Below, piece after piece: positions 1 to 7,788 of a DNA stretch of 64,000 nucleotides. A program made the translations under genes and the position numbers. This DNA comes from Lachnospiraceae bacterium KGMB03038 (GTDB taxonomy: Bacteria > Bacillota > Clostridia > Lachnospirales > Lachnospiraceae), in assembly GCA_007361935.1 (NCBI GenBank), contig CP041667.1, positions 1,950,501 to 2,014,500 on the forward strand, read 5' to 3'. The notes under the pieces are model-generated. The model was not told the origin of the DNA, made no database searches, and was given only the letters and a program-made list of their open reading frames with translations. Every line of letters begins with the position of its first letter. Position 1 is the first letter of the stretch.

Positions 1-952
1 TGCCCAGAAGTCTTCCATGGCGGCAGGCCCGTCTTAAAAGACGGCGCAGGACATAGCCTCTCCCGCTGTTGGACGGAAGGATCCCGTCTGAGATCATAAA
101 GGTCACCGAACGGATATGGTCTGTGATCACCCGGATGGAAACGTCCGCCTTCTCCTCTTTCCCGTATTCCACACCGGCAAGGCGGCAGACATGATCCCTC
201 AGCGCGCAGATGGTATCCACGTCAAACATGGAATCTACTCCCTGCACGACACAAGCCAGACGCTCCAGTCCCATCCCAGTATCGATATTTTTCTGTTCCA
301 GTTCTGTATAATTATTATTGCCGTCATTGTCGAACTGGGTAAATACGTTGTTCCAGATCTCCATATAGCGGTCACAGTCGCATCCCACGGTACAATCCGG
401 CTTTCCGCAGCCATATTCCGGTCCCCGGTCGTAGTATACTTCCGAGCAGGGGCCGCAAGGACCGCTTCCATGCTCCCAGAAGTTATCCTCCTTGCCAAAA
501 CGGAAAATCCGGTCCGCCGGAATACCGATATCCTGATTCCAGATCTCCCACGCCTCATCATCTTCCAGATAGACCGATGGGTACAGACGATCTGGATCCA
601 GAGCAACTACTTCCGTCAGGAATTCCCAAGTCCAGGCAATGGATTCCTTCTTAAAATAGTCTCCAAAAGAAAAATTCCCCAGCATCTCGAAAAACGTCCC
701 ATGCCGGGCAGTCTTCCCCACATTTTCAATATCTCCGGTACGGATACACTTTTGGCAGGTAGCCACCCGCTTGCAGGGCGGAATCTCCTGCCCTGTGAAA
801 TAAGGTTTTAAAGGCGCCATACCAGAATTGATCAAAAGAAGGCTTTTATCATTATGGGGCACCAGGGAAAAACTTTTCATCGCCAGATGTCCCTTACTCT
901 CAAAGAATTCCAGGAACATCCTTCTTAATTCATTCACTCCGTATTTCTGCAT
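1..952 (-). CDS. alaS: Alanyl-tRNA synthetase, N-terminal part (cut by window edge)
   Basis: Charges tRNA-Ala with alanine in the cytoplasm. Only about the first 317 codons are in the window; the gene continues off the left edge. The protein begins MQKYGVNELRRMFLEFF. It shows the class II synthetase core of AlaS: HGTFFEMLGNFSFGDYF near residue 95, the GSGPCGPCSE ATP-site segment, then MEIWNNVFTQFD and DTGMGLERL. The start is supported by GGAGG five bases upstream. It lies downstream of the hydrogenase gene, separated by a strong hairpin, so it is probably transcribed mainly from its own promoter or by readthrough. No T-box leader (no AGGGTGG-type antiterminator sequence) is visible in the short upstream gap. 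Confidence 0.97.
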   Translation of the reverse strand, partial: MQKYGVNELRRMFLEFFESKGHLAMKSFSLVPHNDKSLLLINSGMAPLKPYFTGQEIPPCKRVATCQKCIRTGDIENVGKTARHGTFFEMLGNFSFGDYFKKESIAWTWEFLTEVVALDPDRLYPSVYLEDDEAWEIWNQDIGIPADRIFRFGKEDNFWEHGSGPCGPCSEVYYDRGPEYGCGKPDCTVGCDCDRYMEIWNNVFTQFDNDGNNNYTELEQKNIDTGMGLERLACVVQGVDSMFDVDTICALRDHVCRLAGVEYGKEEKADVSIRVITDHIRSVTFMISDGILPSNSGRGYVLRRLLRRACRHGRLLG

Positions 953-970
953 AACTTCCTCCTATATTCG

Positions 971-1019
971 GGCTATCTTTTAATTATAAAGATAGCCCCG
1001 GCGTTTGTCAACGCCGGGG
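971..1019 (-). terminator. Two abutting hairpins between hydrogenase gene and alaS
   Basis: A perfect 10-bp GC-rich stem with a 4-base loop (arms 996-1005 and 1010-1019) follows the hydrogenase stop codon and fits an intrinsic terminator. The run of T after it is poor (CTATCTTTATAATT). A second inverted repeat (arms 971-980 and 988-997) overlaps the first by two bases, so both stems cannot be complete at once. The main role is probably termination of the upstream gene. Attenuation ahead of alaS is possible but not shown. Confidence 0.6.
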
Positions 1020-1028
1020 AGTTTCTTT

Positions 1029-2543
1029 CTAATCCAGCTCGATCTCTTCCAATTCCTTCGGCGGAATCTGTTTCGATGACGCCTTCACAAAATCTTTGAT
1101 CTTTTTCTGGGCCTTTGCCACAGGGATATTGGTGCCCGCTCCGGCAACACAGCCGCCGGGACAGCCCATTCCCTCGATCAGGCATCCATTCATCTTTCCT
1201 GCTTTCGCCAAAGCCAGCGTCTTCTTGCACTCTGCCAGTCCTTCCGCGTGCTCGATATTGACTTCCACATCTGGATAATATTCCCGGATACATTTCTCGA
1301 TCGCTTCCGCCACGCCGCCTGCGACCGCATACCCTCTTCCGGCTCCTGTGGCGTTGTGGAAGGAGGATTCCGCTTCATACTTTGTAAGATCAATATCTCT
1401 GGCATCAAACATAGCCTGAAGTTCTTCAAAGGTAATAACGAAATCCACATCACTGCGCACCGTTCTGCGCATGGCCTCTAACTTTTTGGCCGCGCAGGGT
1501 CCGATAAAGACTACTTTTGCTTCCGGATGTTTCTGCTTAATAGTCCGGGCAGTGGCTACCATAGGCGTCAGCTCCTGCGAAACTTCATCGATCAGATCTG
1601 GGAAATACTTTTTGGCCAGCATTGCCCAGGAGGGGCAGCAGGAAGTCAAAAGGAACGGCAGTTCTCCGGTGACTACTTTATCAACATAATGGTGCGCCTC
1701 CGCGATTGCCCCGATATCCGCTCCCAGGGCTACCTCATAGAATTCTTTAAAGCCCAGTTCCTGCAGAGCCGCTTTCAGATTTCTGGGTGTAATGTTATCT
1801 CCAAATTGACCGTAGAACGCGGGGGCGATCTCCGCAATGATCTCATCCCCGTTCTTCAGAGCGTGGGCCAGCTGGAAGATCTGGGATTTGTCCGAGATAG
1901 CTCCAAAAGGACAGCTTACCATACACATCCCGCAGGATACACATTTGTCCGAGTCAATATATGCCCGTCCCATCTTGTCTGATGTGATGGCGCCCACGCC
2001 GCACGCATGGGCGCAGGGACGCTCTTTTTTGGCGATCGCGTCATAAGGGCATACGGATTTACATTTTCCGCACTTGATACATTTCTCCTGGTCAATATAG
2101 GACTTCCCCTTGACAAAAGAAATCGCGCCCTTGGGACAGACCTCCATACAAGGATGCGCAAGGCAGCCTTTACACATATTGCTTACTTCATACCCCTTTT
2201 CCTCACAGGCTTCACAGGCAGAAGGAATCACCTGCATAAGCGGCGGCTCATAATATTTGTCAGAAATATTGCTGGCTTCTACTCCCGCCGTCAGATGTAC
2301 CGGTTTATTCTCCGGACGCAGGGAAAGCCCCATGGCGAGTCTGAGCCTCTCTCTGACAATAGCTCTTGCCCGGTATACACTTTCCCGATATTTAACTTTT
2401 GTATCCTCGTTGACAATCTTATATGGGATTGCCTCCATATCATCGTTTAAGGTGTCATCGTTGGACTGAAAACCAAGTCTTGCCACCTCTTCAAACACCT
2501 TTCTTCTGATCCTTCTGACCGTTGTGTCCAATCCTCTCATCAT
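1029..2543 (-). CDS. Monomeric [FeFe]-hydrogenase, group B type, with ferredoxin domain
   Basis: Predicted cytoplasmic [FeFe]-hydrogenase of 504 residues that would exchange electrons between ferredoxin and protons/H2. After a roughly 100-residue N-terminal region come Cys-rich 4Fe-4S segments at about residues 124-211 (C155xxCxxCxxxC165 and C201xxCxxCxxxC211). The H-cluster domain follows, with all signature loops: TSCCPSW at 300-306, IGPCAAKK around 348-354 and EGMGCPGGCVAG at 457-468. Thus the cluster-binding cysteines and the extra proton-relay cysteine are present. The third loop reads MGCPGGC where classical enzymes have MACPGGC. The order of domains and the size match the group B enzymes of Clostridia rather than the large group A CpI type. 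It has its own promoter, and no maturase genes (hydE/F/G) are nearby. In vivo function of group B enzymes is poorly defined. Confidence 0.85.
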   Translation of the reverse strand: MMRGLDTTVRRIRRKVFEEVARLGFQSNDDTLNDDMEAIPYKIVNEDTKVKYRESVYRARAIVRERLRLAMGLSLRPENKPVHLTAGVEASNISDKYYEPPLMQVIPSACEACEEKGYEVSNMCKGCLAHPCMEVCPKGAISFVKGKSYIDQEKCIKCGKCKSVCPYDAIAKKERPCAHACGVGAITSDKMGRAYIDSDKCVSCGMCMVSCPFGAISDKSQIFQLAHALKNGDEIIAEIAPAFYGQFGDNITPRNLKAALQELGFKEFYEVALGADIGAIAEAHHYVDKVVTGELPFLLTSCCPSWAMLAKKYFPDLIDEVSQELTPMVATARTIKQKHPEAKVVFIGPCAAKKLEAMRRTVRSDVDFVITFEELQAMFDARDIDLTKYEAESSFHNATGAGRGYAVAGGVAEAIEKCIREYYPDVEVNIEHAEGLAECKKTLALAKAGKMNGCLIEGMGCPGGCVAGAGTNIPVAKAQKKIKDFVKASSKQIPPKELEEIELD

Positions 2544-2589
2544 AACAGCCGTCCTCCTGATCTTTACTGATTTTGGTCGTTCTGCTAAT

Positions 2590-2618
2590 ACTATAAATAG
2601 CTGTTAATTTCTTGTCAA
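2590..2618 (-). promoter_or_regulatory. Sigma-A-type promoter of the hydrogenase gene
   Basis: On the minus strand a perfect -35 TTGACA (2613-2618), a 17-base spacer and -10 TATAGT (2590-2595). It lies about 50 bases upstream of the hydrogenase start, which has AGGAGG nine bases before its ATG. Confidence 0.8.
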
Positions 2619-2650
2619 CCCGGTTTTCTGTTCAATTTTCCGTACATTAG

Positions 2651-2686
2651 AAAAAAATCGGCCAGGCATGATCCTGGCCGATTTTT
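2651..2686 (-). terminator. Terminator of the metF-metH-asnA operon
   Basis: Perfect stem AATCGGCCAGG / CCTGGCCGATT with A and T runs on both sides. It overlaps the asnA stop codon. The flanking A/T runs would let it act in both directions, but the only gene ending here is asnA. Confidence 0.85.
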
Positions 2687-3692
2687 ATAACAGGAATATC
2701 TTGTGTTCTTTACAGATTTTTCTCATTTCTTCCGGCCATATACTTGCCTGCACCTCTCCTACATGAGCCCGGTCCAGAAGCAGCATACACAGCCTGGACT
2801 GGCCGATGCCGCCGCCGATCGTATAGGGAAGTTCTCCGTTTAAGAGCATCCGGTGATAAGGCAGAGTCCTGCGGTCTTCACACCCAGCTTTTTTCAGCTG
2901 CTCTTCCAGAGACTTTTCATCCACCCGGATTCCCATGCTGGAAATCTCCAGAGCGCAGTCCAATGTATCAAACCAGAACAGGATATCTCCATTCAGCTGC
3001 CAGTCATCGTAGTCCGGCGCCCGGCCATCGTGAGGTTTGCCGCTTTCTAATTTCTCTCCGATCTTCATCAGAAATACACATCCGTATTCCTTGGCGATCA
3101 GGTTTTCTCTTTCCTTAGGAGTCTTATCCGGATAGCGGTCTTCCAGTTCCTGCGTGGTGATAAAAGCCACGCTGTCCGGCAGATGTTTGACTGCCTGAGG
3201 GTATTTATACCACACTTCGTGCTCCATATGCTTGATGATCTTAAAGATATGGCGGACCGTATCTTTTAACACGTCGATCGTCCTGTCTTCTTTGCGGATC
3301 ACTTTCTCCCAGTCCCACTGATCCACATAGCAGGAGTGGAGATTATCCAGCTCTTCGTCCCGGCGGATCGCGTTCATATTGGTGTAAAGTCCTTCTCCCG
3401 GTTGGAAACCGTACTCTTTCAGCGCCATCCTTTTCCACTTAGCCAGCGACTGCACCACTTCCATCTCTTCTCCGGGAACTCCGGCAATATCGAAATGCAC
3501 CGGGCGTTCTACCCCGTTCAGGTTATCGTTAAGACCGCTGCTTTTCGCCACGAACAGCGGAGCAGAGATCCTTTCCAGATTCATTTCTTTTCCAAATTCC
3601 TTCTGGAAGGTATCCCGGATATATTTGATCGCTTCCTGTGTCTCCCGCACGCTTAAGCGCGGATCATAACGTTCTGGTAAAATAAGTCCCAT
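2685..3692 (-). CDS. asnA: Aspartate-ammonia ligase (asparagine synthetase A)
   Basis: Makes asparagine from aspartate and ammonia with ATP cleavage to AMP; cytoplasmic. The 335 residues match the family's usual length of about 330. Family sequence features include the start GLILPERYDPRLSVRETQ, SGLNDNLNGVERPVHFD near residue 55 and the C-terminal GGGIGQSRLCMLLL, the ATP-site fold shared with aspartyl-tRNA synthetase. It starts two bases after the metH stop codon, so it is translated as the last gene of the methionine operon. The link to methionine synthesis is not obvious; it may simply be shared amino-acid control. Confidence 0.96.
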   Translation of the reverse strand: MGLILPERYDPRLSVRETQEAIKYIRDTFQKEFGKEMNLERISAPLFVAKSSGLNDNLNGVERPVHFDIAGVPGEEMEVVQSLAKWKRMALKEYGFQPGEGLYTNMNAIRRDEELDNLHSCYVDQWDWEKVIRKEDRTIDVLKDTVRHIFKIIKHMEHEVWYKYPQAVKHLPDSVAFITTQELEDRYPDKTPKERENLIAKEYGCVFLMKIGEKLESGKPHDGRAPDYDDWQLNGDILFWFDTLDCALEISSMGIRVDEKSLEEQLKKAGCEDRRTLPYHRMLLNGELPYTIGGGIGQSRLCMLLLDRAHVGEVQASIWPEEMRKICKEHKIFLL

Positions 3693-3694
3693 GT

Positions 3695-6097
3695 CTAATT
3701 CTCTCCTTTGAATAAATTCTGTGTATAGTATACGGACTGCATCGCATCTCTGCCATAAAAATCGGCGCCGATCATATCGGCATATTCCTGGTTCAGGACC
3801 GCTCCCCCCACCATTACCTTACAGTCAGGTTTCTCTCTTCGCAGCAGTTGGATCGTCTCTTCCATACTGACTACCGTCGTCGTCATAAGCGCGCTTAACC
3901 CCACCAGACGGACGTCCTCTTTTACCGCTGTTTCTGCCACCTGTTCCGGCGGAACGTCTTTTCCCAGATCAATCACATGAAATCCGTAATTTTCCAGCAG
4001 TACCTTGACGATATTCTTCCCAATATCATGGATATCGCCTTTGACGGTTGCAAGGATCACCTTTTCCTTTTTCTGGTCCCCGTCTGTATTCTCCGGCATC
4101 TGCTCCTTTAACACGGCAAAGGCGATCTTGGCCGCATCCGCGCTCATCAGAAGCTGGGGCAGGAACAGCGTTCCTTTTTCAAATCCTTTTCCCACCTCAT
4201 CCAAAGCCGGGATCATCTCTTCATTGATGATATCTAAAGGCGCCTTTTCTTTCAGAAGCCGCAAGGCGCCCCGGTGGGCTTCCTCTTTCAGTCCCTTCTC
4301 AATGGCCTCTTTCAGGGAAAGCCTTTCTTCCGTCTTTACTGGAACCGCAGGGCTCTGGTTCCCGTAGACTCGGATGTATTCCTCGCAGTTTTTATCATAT
4401 TCCATTAATGCGCAGTAAGCGTGATAGGACCGCATCATGTCCTGAGACAGAGGGTTGATGATCCCCGCGCTCAGTCCTTTCTGCAGCGCCATGGTAAAGA
4501 AATTGGCGTTGATCACAGGGCGGGCAGGCAGGCCGAAGGAAATATTGGATACTCCCAGCACCGTACAAACGCCGTAGGCTTGACGCACTCCCTCCAGGGC
4601 CTCCAGAGTGGTCCTGGCCCCGGCCGGGTCAGAACTGATGGTCATAGCCAGCACGTCGATCACAATATCTTTCTTGGGGATCCCGTAGCGGGCCGCCTCC
4701 CGGATGATCTTCCCGGCAATCTCCACCCGGCCCTGGGCAGTCGCGGGGATGCCGTTTTCATCCAGCGTCAGCCCCACTACCACGCCGCCGTATTTCTGGA
4801 TCAGCGGGAATACTCCGTCCATGATCTCCCGTTTGCCGTTGACAGAGTTGATCATCGGTTTCCCATTGTAGATGCGCATAGCCGCTTCCATGGCTCCCAG
4901 ATCCACCGTATCGATCTGCAGGGGCAGGCTGGTCACGCTCTGCAGCTCGGTCACCACCTCTTTCATCATCTCCGTCTCGTCGATATCTGGAAGCCCCACA
5001 TTCACATCCAGGATATGGGCTCCCCTATCCTGCTGGTTTACTCCTTCTGTCAGGATATAGTCCAGGTCGCGGTCTTTGAGGGCCTGCTTGAACCGCTTTT
5101 TCCCGGTGGGGTTGATCCGTTCTCCAATGATCACCGGTTTCTCTCCCAAGATGACCGCCTTTCCATAAGAAGAAACAATGGCCGCTTCCTTAGGAACGGG
5201 AAGGTTTCTCTCCTCAAACGCCTTCGATTCCCGGACCCTCTCGATCATCTTTTGGATATGGCCCGGCGTGGTGCCGCAGCAGCCTCCGACCAAGGCCGCT
5301 CCCTTCCTTACGATCTCTTCCATATAAGCGGCAAATTCTTCTGGCTCTACGTCATAGAAGACTTCTCCGTCTTTTTGTTTTGGAAGTCCCGCATTGGGCT
5401 TTACGATCACTGGAAGGGATGTATACTGTAAGATTTCTTCCAGGATCGGGATCATCTGGGCCGGTCCCATTCCGCAGTTGATGCCAAGCGCATCCACCCG
5501 CAGTCCTTCCAGAAGGGCTACCACAGACGGAACATCTCCGCCGGTCAGGAGTTTTCCTTTCTCGTCAAAGATCATGGTGGCGAAAACCGGAAGGCTGGTG
5601 TTCTCCTTTGCGGCCAGTACCGCCGCTTTCACCTCATAAGTGTCGCTCATGGTCTCTATATGGATCAGATCCGCTCCGGCCCGTTCCCCGGCCGCGGCCG
5701 CTTCCCGGAAAGCCGCGTAAGCGTCCTCAAAACTCAGATCTCCCATGGGTTTCAGCAGTCTGCCTGTGGGCCCCATATCCAGAGCAGTATAAACTTCTCT
5801 TTCATTTCCCACTTCCAGGCTGGCCGCCGTTTTCACATTTTCCACCGCGGCCTGGATCACTGTTTCCAGATTGCAGCCGTCATCGTGATATTTTAACGCG
5901 TTTGCTCCAAATGTATTTGTCAGCACGATATCACTCCCCGCCGCGAAATACTGGCGGTGGATATCGATCATCTCTTCTCTGCGGCTGATATTCCAGCTCT
6001 CCGGCAGTTCACCGGGGGCAAGTCCCCGCTCTTGGAGAAGGGTTCCGGTCCCGCCGTCGAAAAACAGCAGTTCCTTTCCCAGTCGTTCTCTTAGCAT
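3695..6097 (-). CDS. metH: B12-dependent methionine synthase, core without reactivation domain
   Basis: Transfers the methyl group of 5-methyl-THF to homocysteine through cobalamin. The 800 residues hold three of the four classical MetH modules. The homocysteine-binding barrel is at 1-290, with zinc ligands Cys208 (GINCGM) and Cys273/274 (GGCCGTTP). The pterin-binding barrel is at about 320-570. The B12 cap and Rossmann domains are at about 590-800, with KGDIHDIG at 686-693 and His690 as cobalt ligand. The C-terminal SAM-dependent reactivation domain of the 1200-residue enzyme is absent; the gene just upstream encodes it separately. This split form is common in Clostridia. Operon order is metF, reactivation protein, metH, asnA. 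Confidence 0.96.
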   Translation of the reverse strand: MLRERLGKELLFFDGGTGTLLQERGLAPGELPESWNISRREEMIDIHRQYFAAGSDIVLTNTFGANALKYHDDGCNLETVIQAAVENVKTAASLEVGNEREVYTALDMGPTGRLLKPMGDLSFEDAYAAFREAAAAGERAGADLIHIETMSDTYEVKAAVLAAKENTSLPVFATMIFDEKGKLLTGGDVPSVVALLEGLRVDALGINCGMGPAQMIPILEEILQYTSLPVIVKPNAGLPKQKDGEVFYDVEPEEFAAYMEEIVRKGAALVGGCCGTTPGHIQKMIERVRESKAFEERNLPVPKEAAIVSSYGKAVILGEKPVIIGERINPTGKKRFKQALKDRDLDYILTEGVNQQDRGAHILDVNVGLPDIDETEMMKEVVTELQSVTSLPLQIDTVDLGAMEAAMRIYNGKPMINSVNGKREIMDGVFPLIQKYGGVVVGLTLDENGIPATAQGRVEIAGKIIREAARYGIPKKDIVIDVLAMTISSDPAGARTTLEALEGVRQAYGVCTVLGVSNISFGLPARPVINANFFTMALQKGLSAGIINPLSQDMMRSYHAYCALMEYDKNCEEYIRVYGNQSPAVPVKTEERLSLKEAIEKGLKEEAHRGALRLLKEKAPLDIINEEMIPALDEVGKGFEKGTLFLPQLLMSADAAKIAFAVLKEQMPENTDGDQKKEKVILATVKGDIHDIGKNIVKVLLENYGFHVIDLGKDVPPEQVAETAVKEDVRLVGLSALMTTTVVSMEETIQLLRREKPDCKVMVGGAVLNQEYADMIGADFYGRDAMQSVYYTQNLFKGEN

Positions 6098-6127
6098 CTG
6101 TCAGCTCCTTTCTCCTCTTTTGTCATC

Positions 6128-6799
6128 TCACTCTTGTCTTCGGTACGGACAGTCTGTCTTCTGGCAGGCCTCACATCCCTGTCTGCGGCAGGGAATCTTC
6201 TCTGCCGACAGTCCCATGACTGCCGTTACCGACTTGGTTGGCGTCAGCATACAGCCTTCTGTCATCGTCAGGCCGATGCGTTTCGGCGCTTCCAGAAGAC
6301 GCAGCAGTTCCTTTTGATGCTGGATGGAAAAGTCGCCGTATCCCGGACTGAACCTTGGCCTTGGATACAATCCTTCCAATTCCAGTTCTTCCTTCATCTT
6401 CTCCTGCCAGCTATCCAGGTATTCTTCCAGATCCGCGGCCGCGCAGGCCTGCAGGATCACCGCCCGCGTCATATCTGTCCGGCTGTATTTCCTAAGCAGA
6501 AGATCCACCTGCGCCCCCAGCGTGGCCGCCAGAAGGATCATCTCCCCACAGCCCTTTAAATTTCTGGCAAGGCCATGGCTGCGGACTTTCATTCCCTCTG
6601 TCTCGATCCAGTCTTCGCCTGGGAAGGACACTGATTTTCTCTGCCACACGATCCTTTTTTCTCCGATGCCATCCAGCACTTCCAGCGCCTCCCGGATCAG
6701 ATCCAGCGTCTGTCCGTCCGCTTCTTTTCTTCCATATCCAAGATACCGGACCGCTTCCCGGATCCGGATATCCCTATCTTTGTCTTTCCGTCTGTCCAT
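6128..6799 (-). CDS. Methionine synthase reactivation-domain protein
   Basis: Stand-alone version of the MetH C-terminal activation domain. That domain uses S-adenosylmethionine and a reductant to return oxidised cob(II)alamin to the methylated form. The 223 residues include the SAM-site signature RPRFSPGYGDFS (about residue 147) and LTPTKSVTAVMG (about 187), both typical of MetH activation domains. The C-terminus ends in a Cys-rich patch (CRRQGCEACQKTDCPY) not needed in the fused enzyme; it could bind a metal or cluster, but this is only inferred. It sits between metF (18-base gap) and metH (30-base gap), which fits a partner of that truncated MetH. Confidence 0.9.
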   Translation of the reverse strand: MDRRKDKDRDIRIREAVRYLGYGRKEADGQTLDLIREALEVLDGIGEKRIVWQRKSVSFPGEDWIETEGMKVRSHGLARNLKGCGEMILLAATLGAQVDLLLRKYSRTDMTRAVILQACAAADLEEYLDSWQEKMKEELELEGLYPRPRFSPGYGDFSIQHQKELLRLLEAPKRIGLTMTEGCMLTPTKSVTAVMGLSAEKIPCRRQGCEACQKTDCPYRRQE

Positions 6800-6817
6800 G
6801 GATTGTCTTTTGCCCCT

Positions 6818-7690
6818 CTAGTGCTTTACGATCTCAGACAGATTGCGCATGATCGCCGCGGCCACTTCCGGTTTATTCATGGAATATACGTGCACATGAT
6901 TGATCCCGTTGGCGAACAGATCGATGATCTGATCTGTAGCGTACGCGATTCCCGCCTGTTTCATCGCCGCCGGATCCTCTCCAAAACGATCCAGCACATC
7001 CCGGAAGCGCTGAGGAAGTACGGTCCCAGACATCTCGCAGATCGTCTTCATCTGGCTTCCTCTCGTCACCGGCATGATCCCCGGAAGGATTGGCACTGTG
7101 ATCCCAGCCTCCCGGACACGGTATAAGAAATTATAAAAAATATTATTATCGAAAAACATCTGAGTGGTCAAAAAGTCCACTCCTTTGTCTACTTTCTCTT
7201 TTAAATGGCTGATATCTTCCTTCCGGTTTGGCGCCTCCACATGTCCCTCCGGATAGCACGCCGCCCCAATGCAGAAATCCCCTTCCTTTTTGATCTCTTC
7301 GATCAGTTCGCTGGCATACCGATATTGATTCGGCAGCGGGAACTCTGATTCCTTTGGAATATCTCCCCTAAGGGCCAGGATATTTTCAATTCCTCTTTCT
7401 TTCAATTCATCGATCACCTTATGTACATGCTCTCTTGTAGATGAAACGCAGGTCAGATGAGCCAGGCTCACCGTATCCAGATCATCCTTGATATGAGCCG
7501 CGATATTAACAGTATTGGCACTGGTTCCGCCGCCAGCCCCGTAGGTAACGCTGATGTAGGAAGGATTCAGCGCGGCGATCTTGTCCGTAGCATTCAGTAC
7601 GCTTTCAAAAGCCGCTTCCGTTTTGGGCGGGAATACCTCAAATGATATGTGCGGTGTCGTTTCCTTTAAAATATCTCGGATCTTCATCAT
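6818..7690 (-). CDS. metF: 5,10-methylenetetrahydrofolate reductase
   Basis: Flavoprotein that reduces methylene-THF to methyl-THF, the methyl donor for the methionine synthase two genes downstream. 290 residues, the usual bacterial length. Seen motifs are FEVFPPK at 17-23 (catalytic Glu region), VTYGAGGGTS and LALRGDIP. The start has two adjacent ATGs after AGGAGGACAA; the first is used here. It follows glgA after a hairpin terminator. No SAM riboswitch or T-box is visible in the 98-base gap. Confidence 0.95.
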   Translation of the reverse strand: MMKIRDILKETTPHISFEVFPPKTEAAFESVLNATDKIAALNPSYISVTYGAGGGTSANTVNIAAHIKDDLDTVSLAHLTCVSSTREHVHKVIDELKERGIENILALRGDIPKESEFPLPNQYRYASELIEEIKKEGDFCIGAACYPEGHVEAPNRKEDISHLKEKVDKGVDFLTTQMFFDNNIFYNFLYRVREAGITVPILPGIMPVTRGSQMKTICEMSGTVLPQRFRDVLDRFGEDPAAMKQAGIAYATDQIIDLFANGINHVHVYSMNKPEVAAAIMRNLSEIVKH

Positions 7691-7714
7691 TTGTCCTCCT
7701 TTTACCTTACTTAA

Positions 7715-7745
7715 GAAAGAGCAAAGCCCCGGACTTTGCTCTTTC
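7715..7745 (-). terminator. Terminator downstream of glgA
   Basis: A 12-bp perfect stem (arms 7715-7726 and 7734-7745, 7-base loop) between glgA and metF. The T-run is moderate, so some readthrough into metF is plausible, as no clear promoter is seen in the gap. Confidence 0.7.
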
Positions 7746-7788
7746 CTCTGCTTTCCTTGATACAGCGATTCTTGCGCGTTTTGTATCT

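Noticed and set aside
4421..5431. Long open frame (about 336 codons) on the plus strand inside metH
   Set aside because: It lies fully antisense to an unmistakable metH, has low-complexity His/Arg/Gln composition and no ribosome site or family similarity.
7691..7788. SAM riboswitch upstream of metF
   Set aside because: The 98-base gap holds only the glgA terminator and a ribosome site; no room or conserved core for a SAM aptamer.
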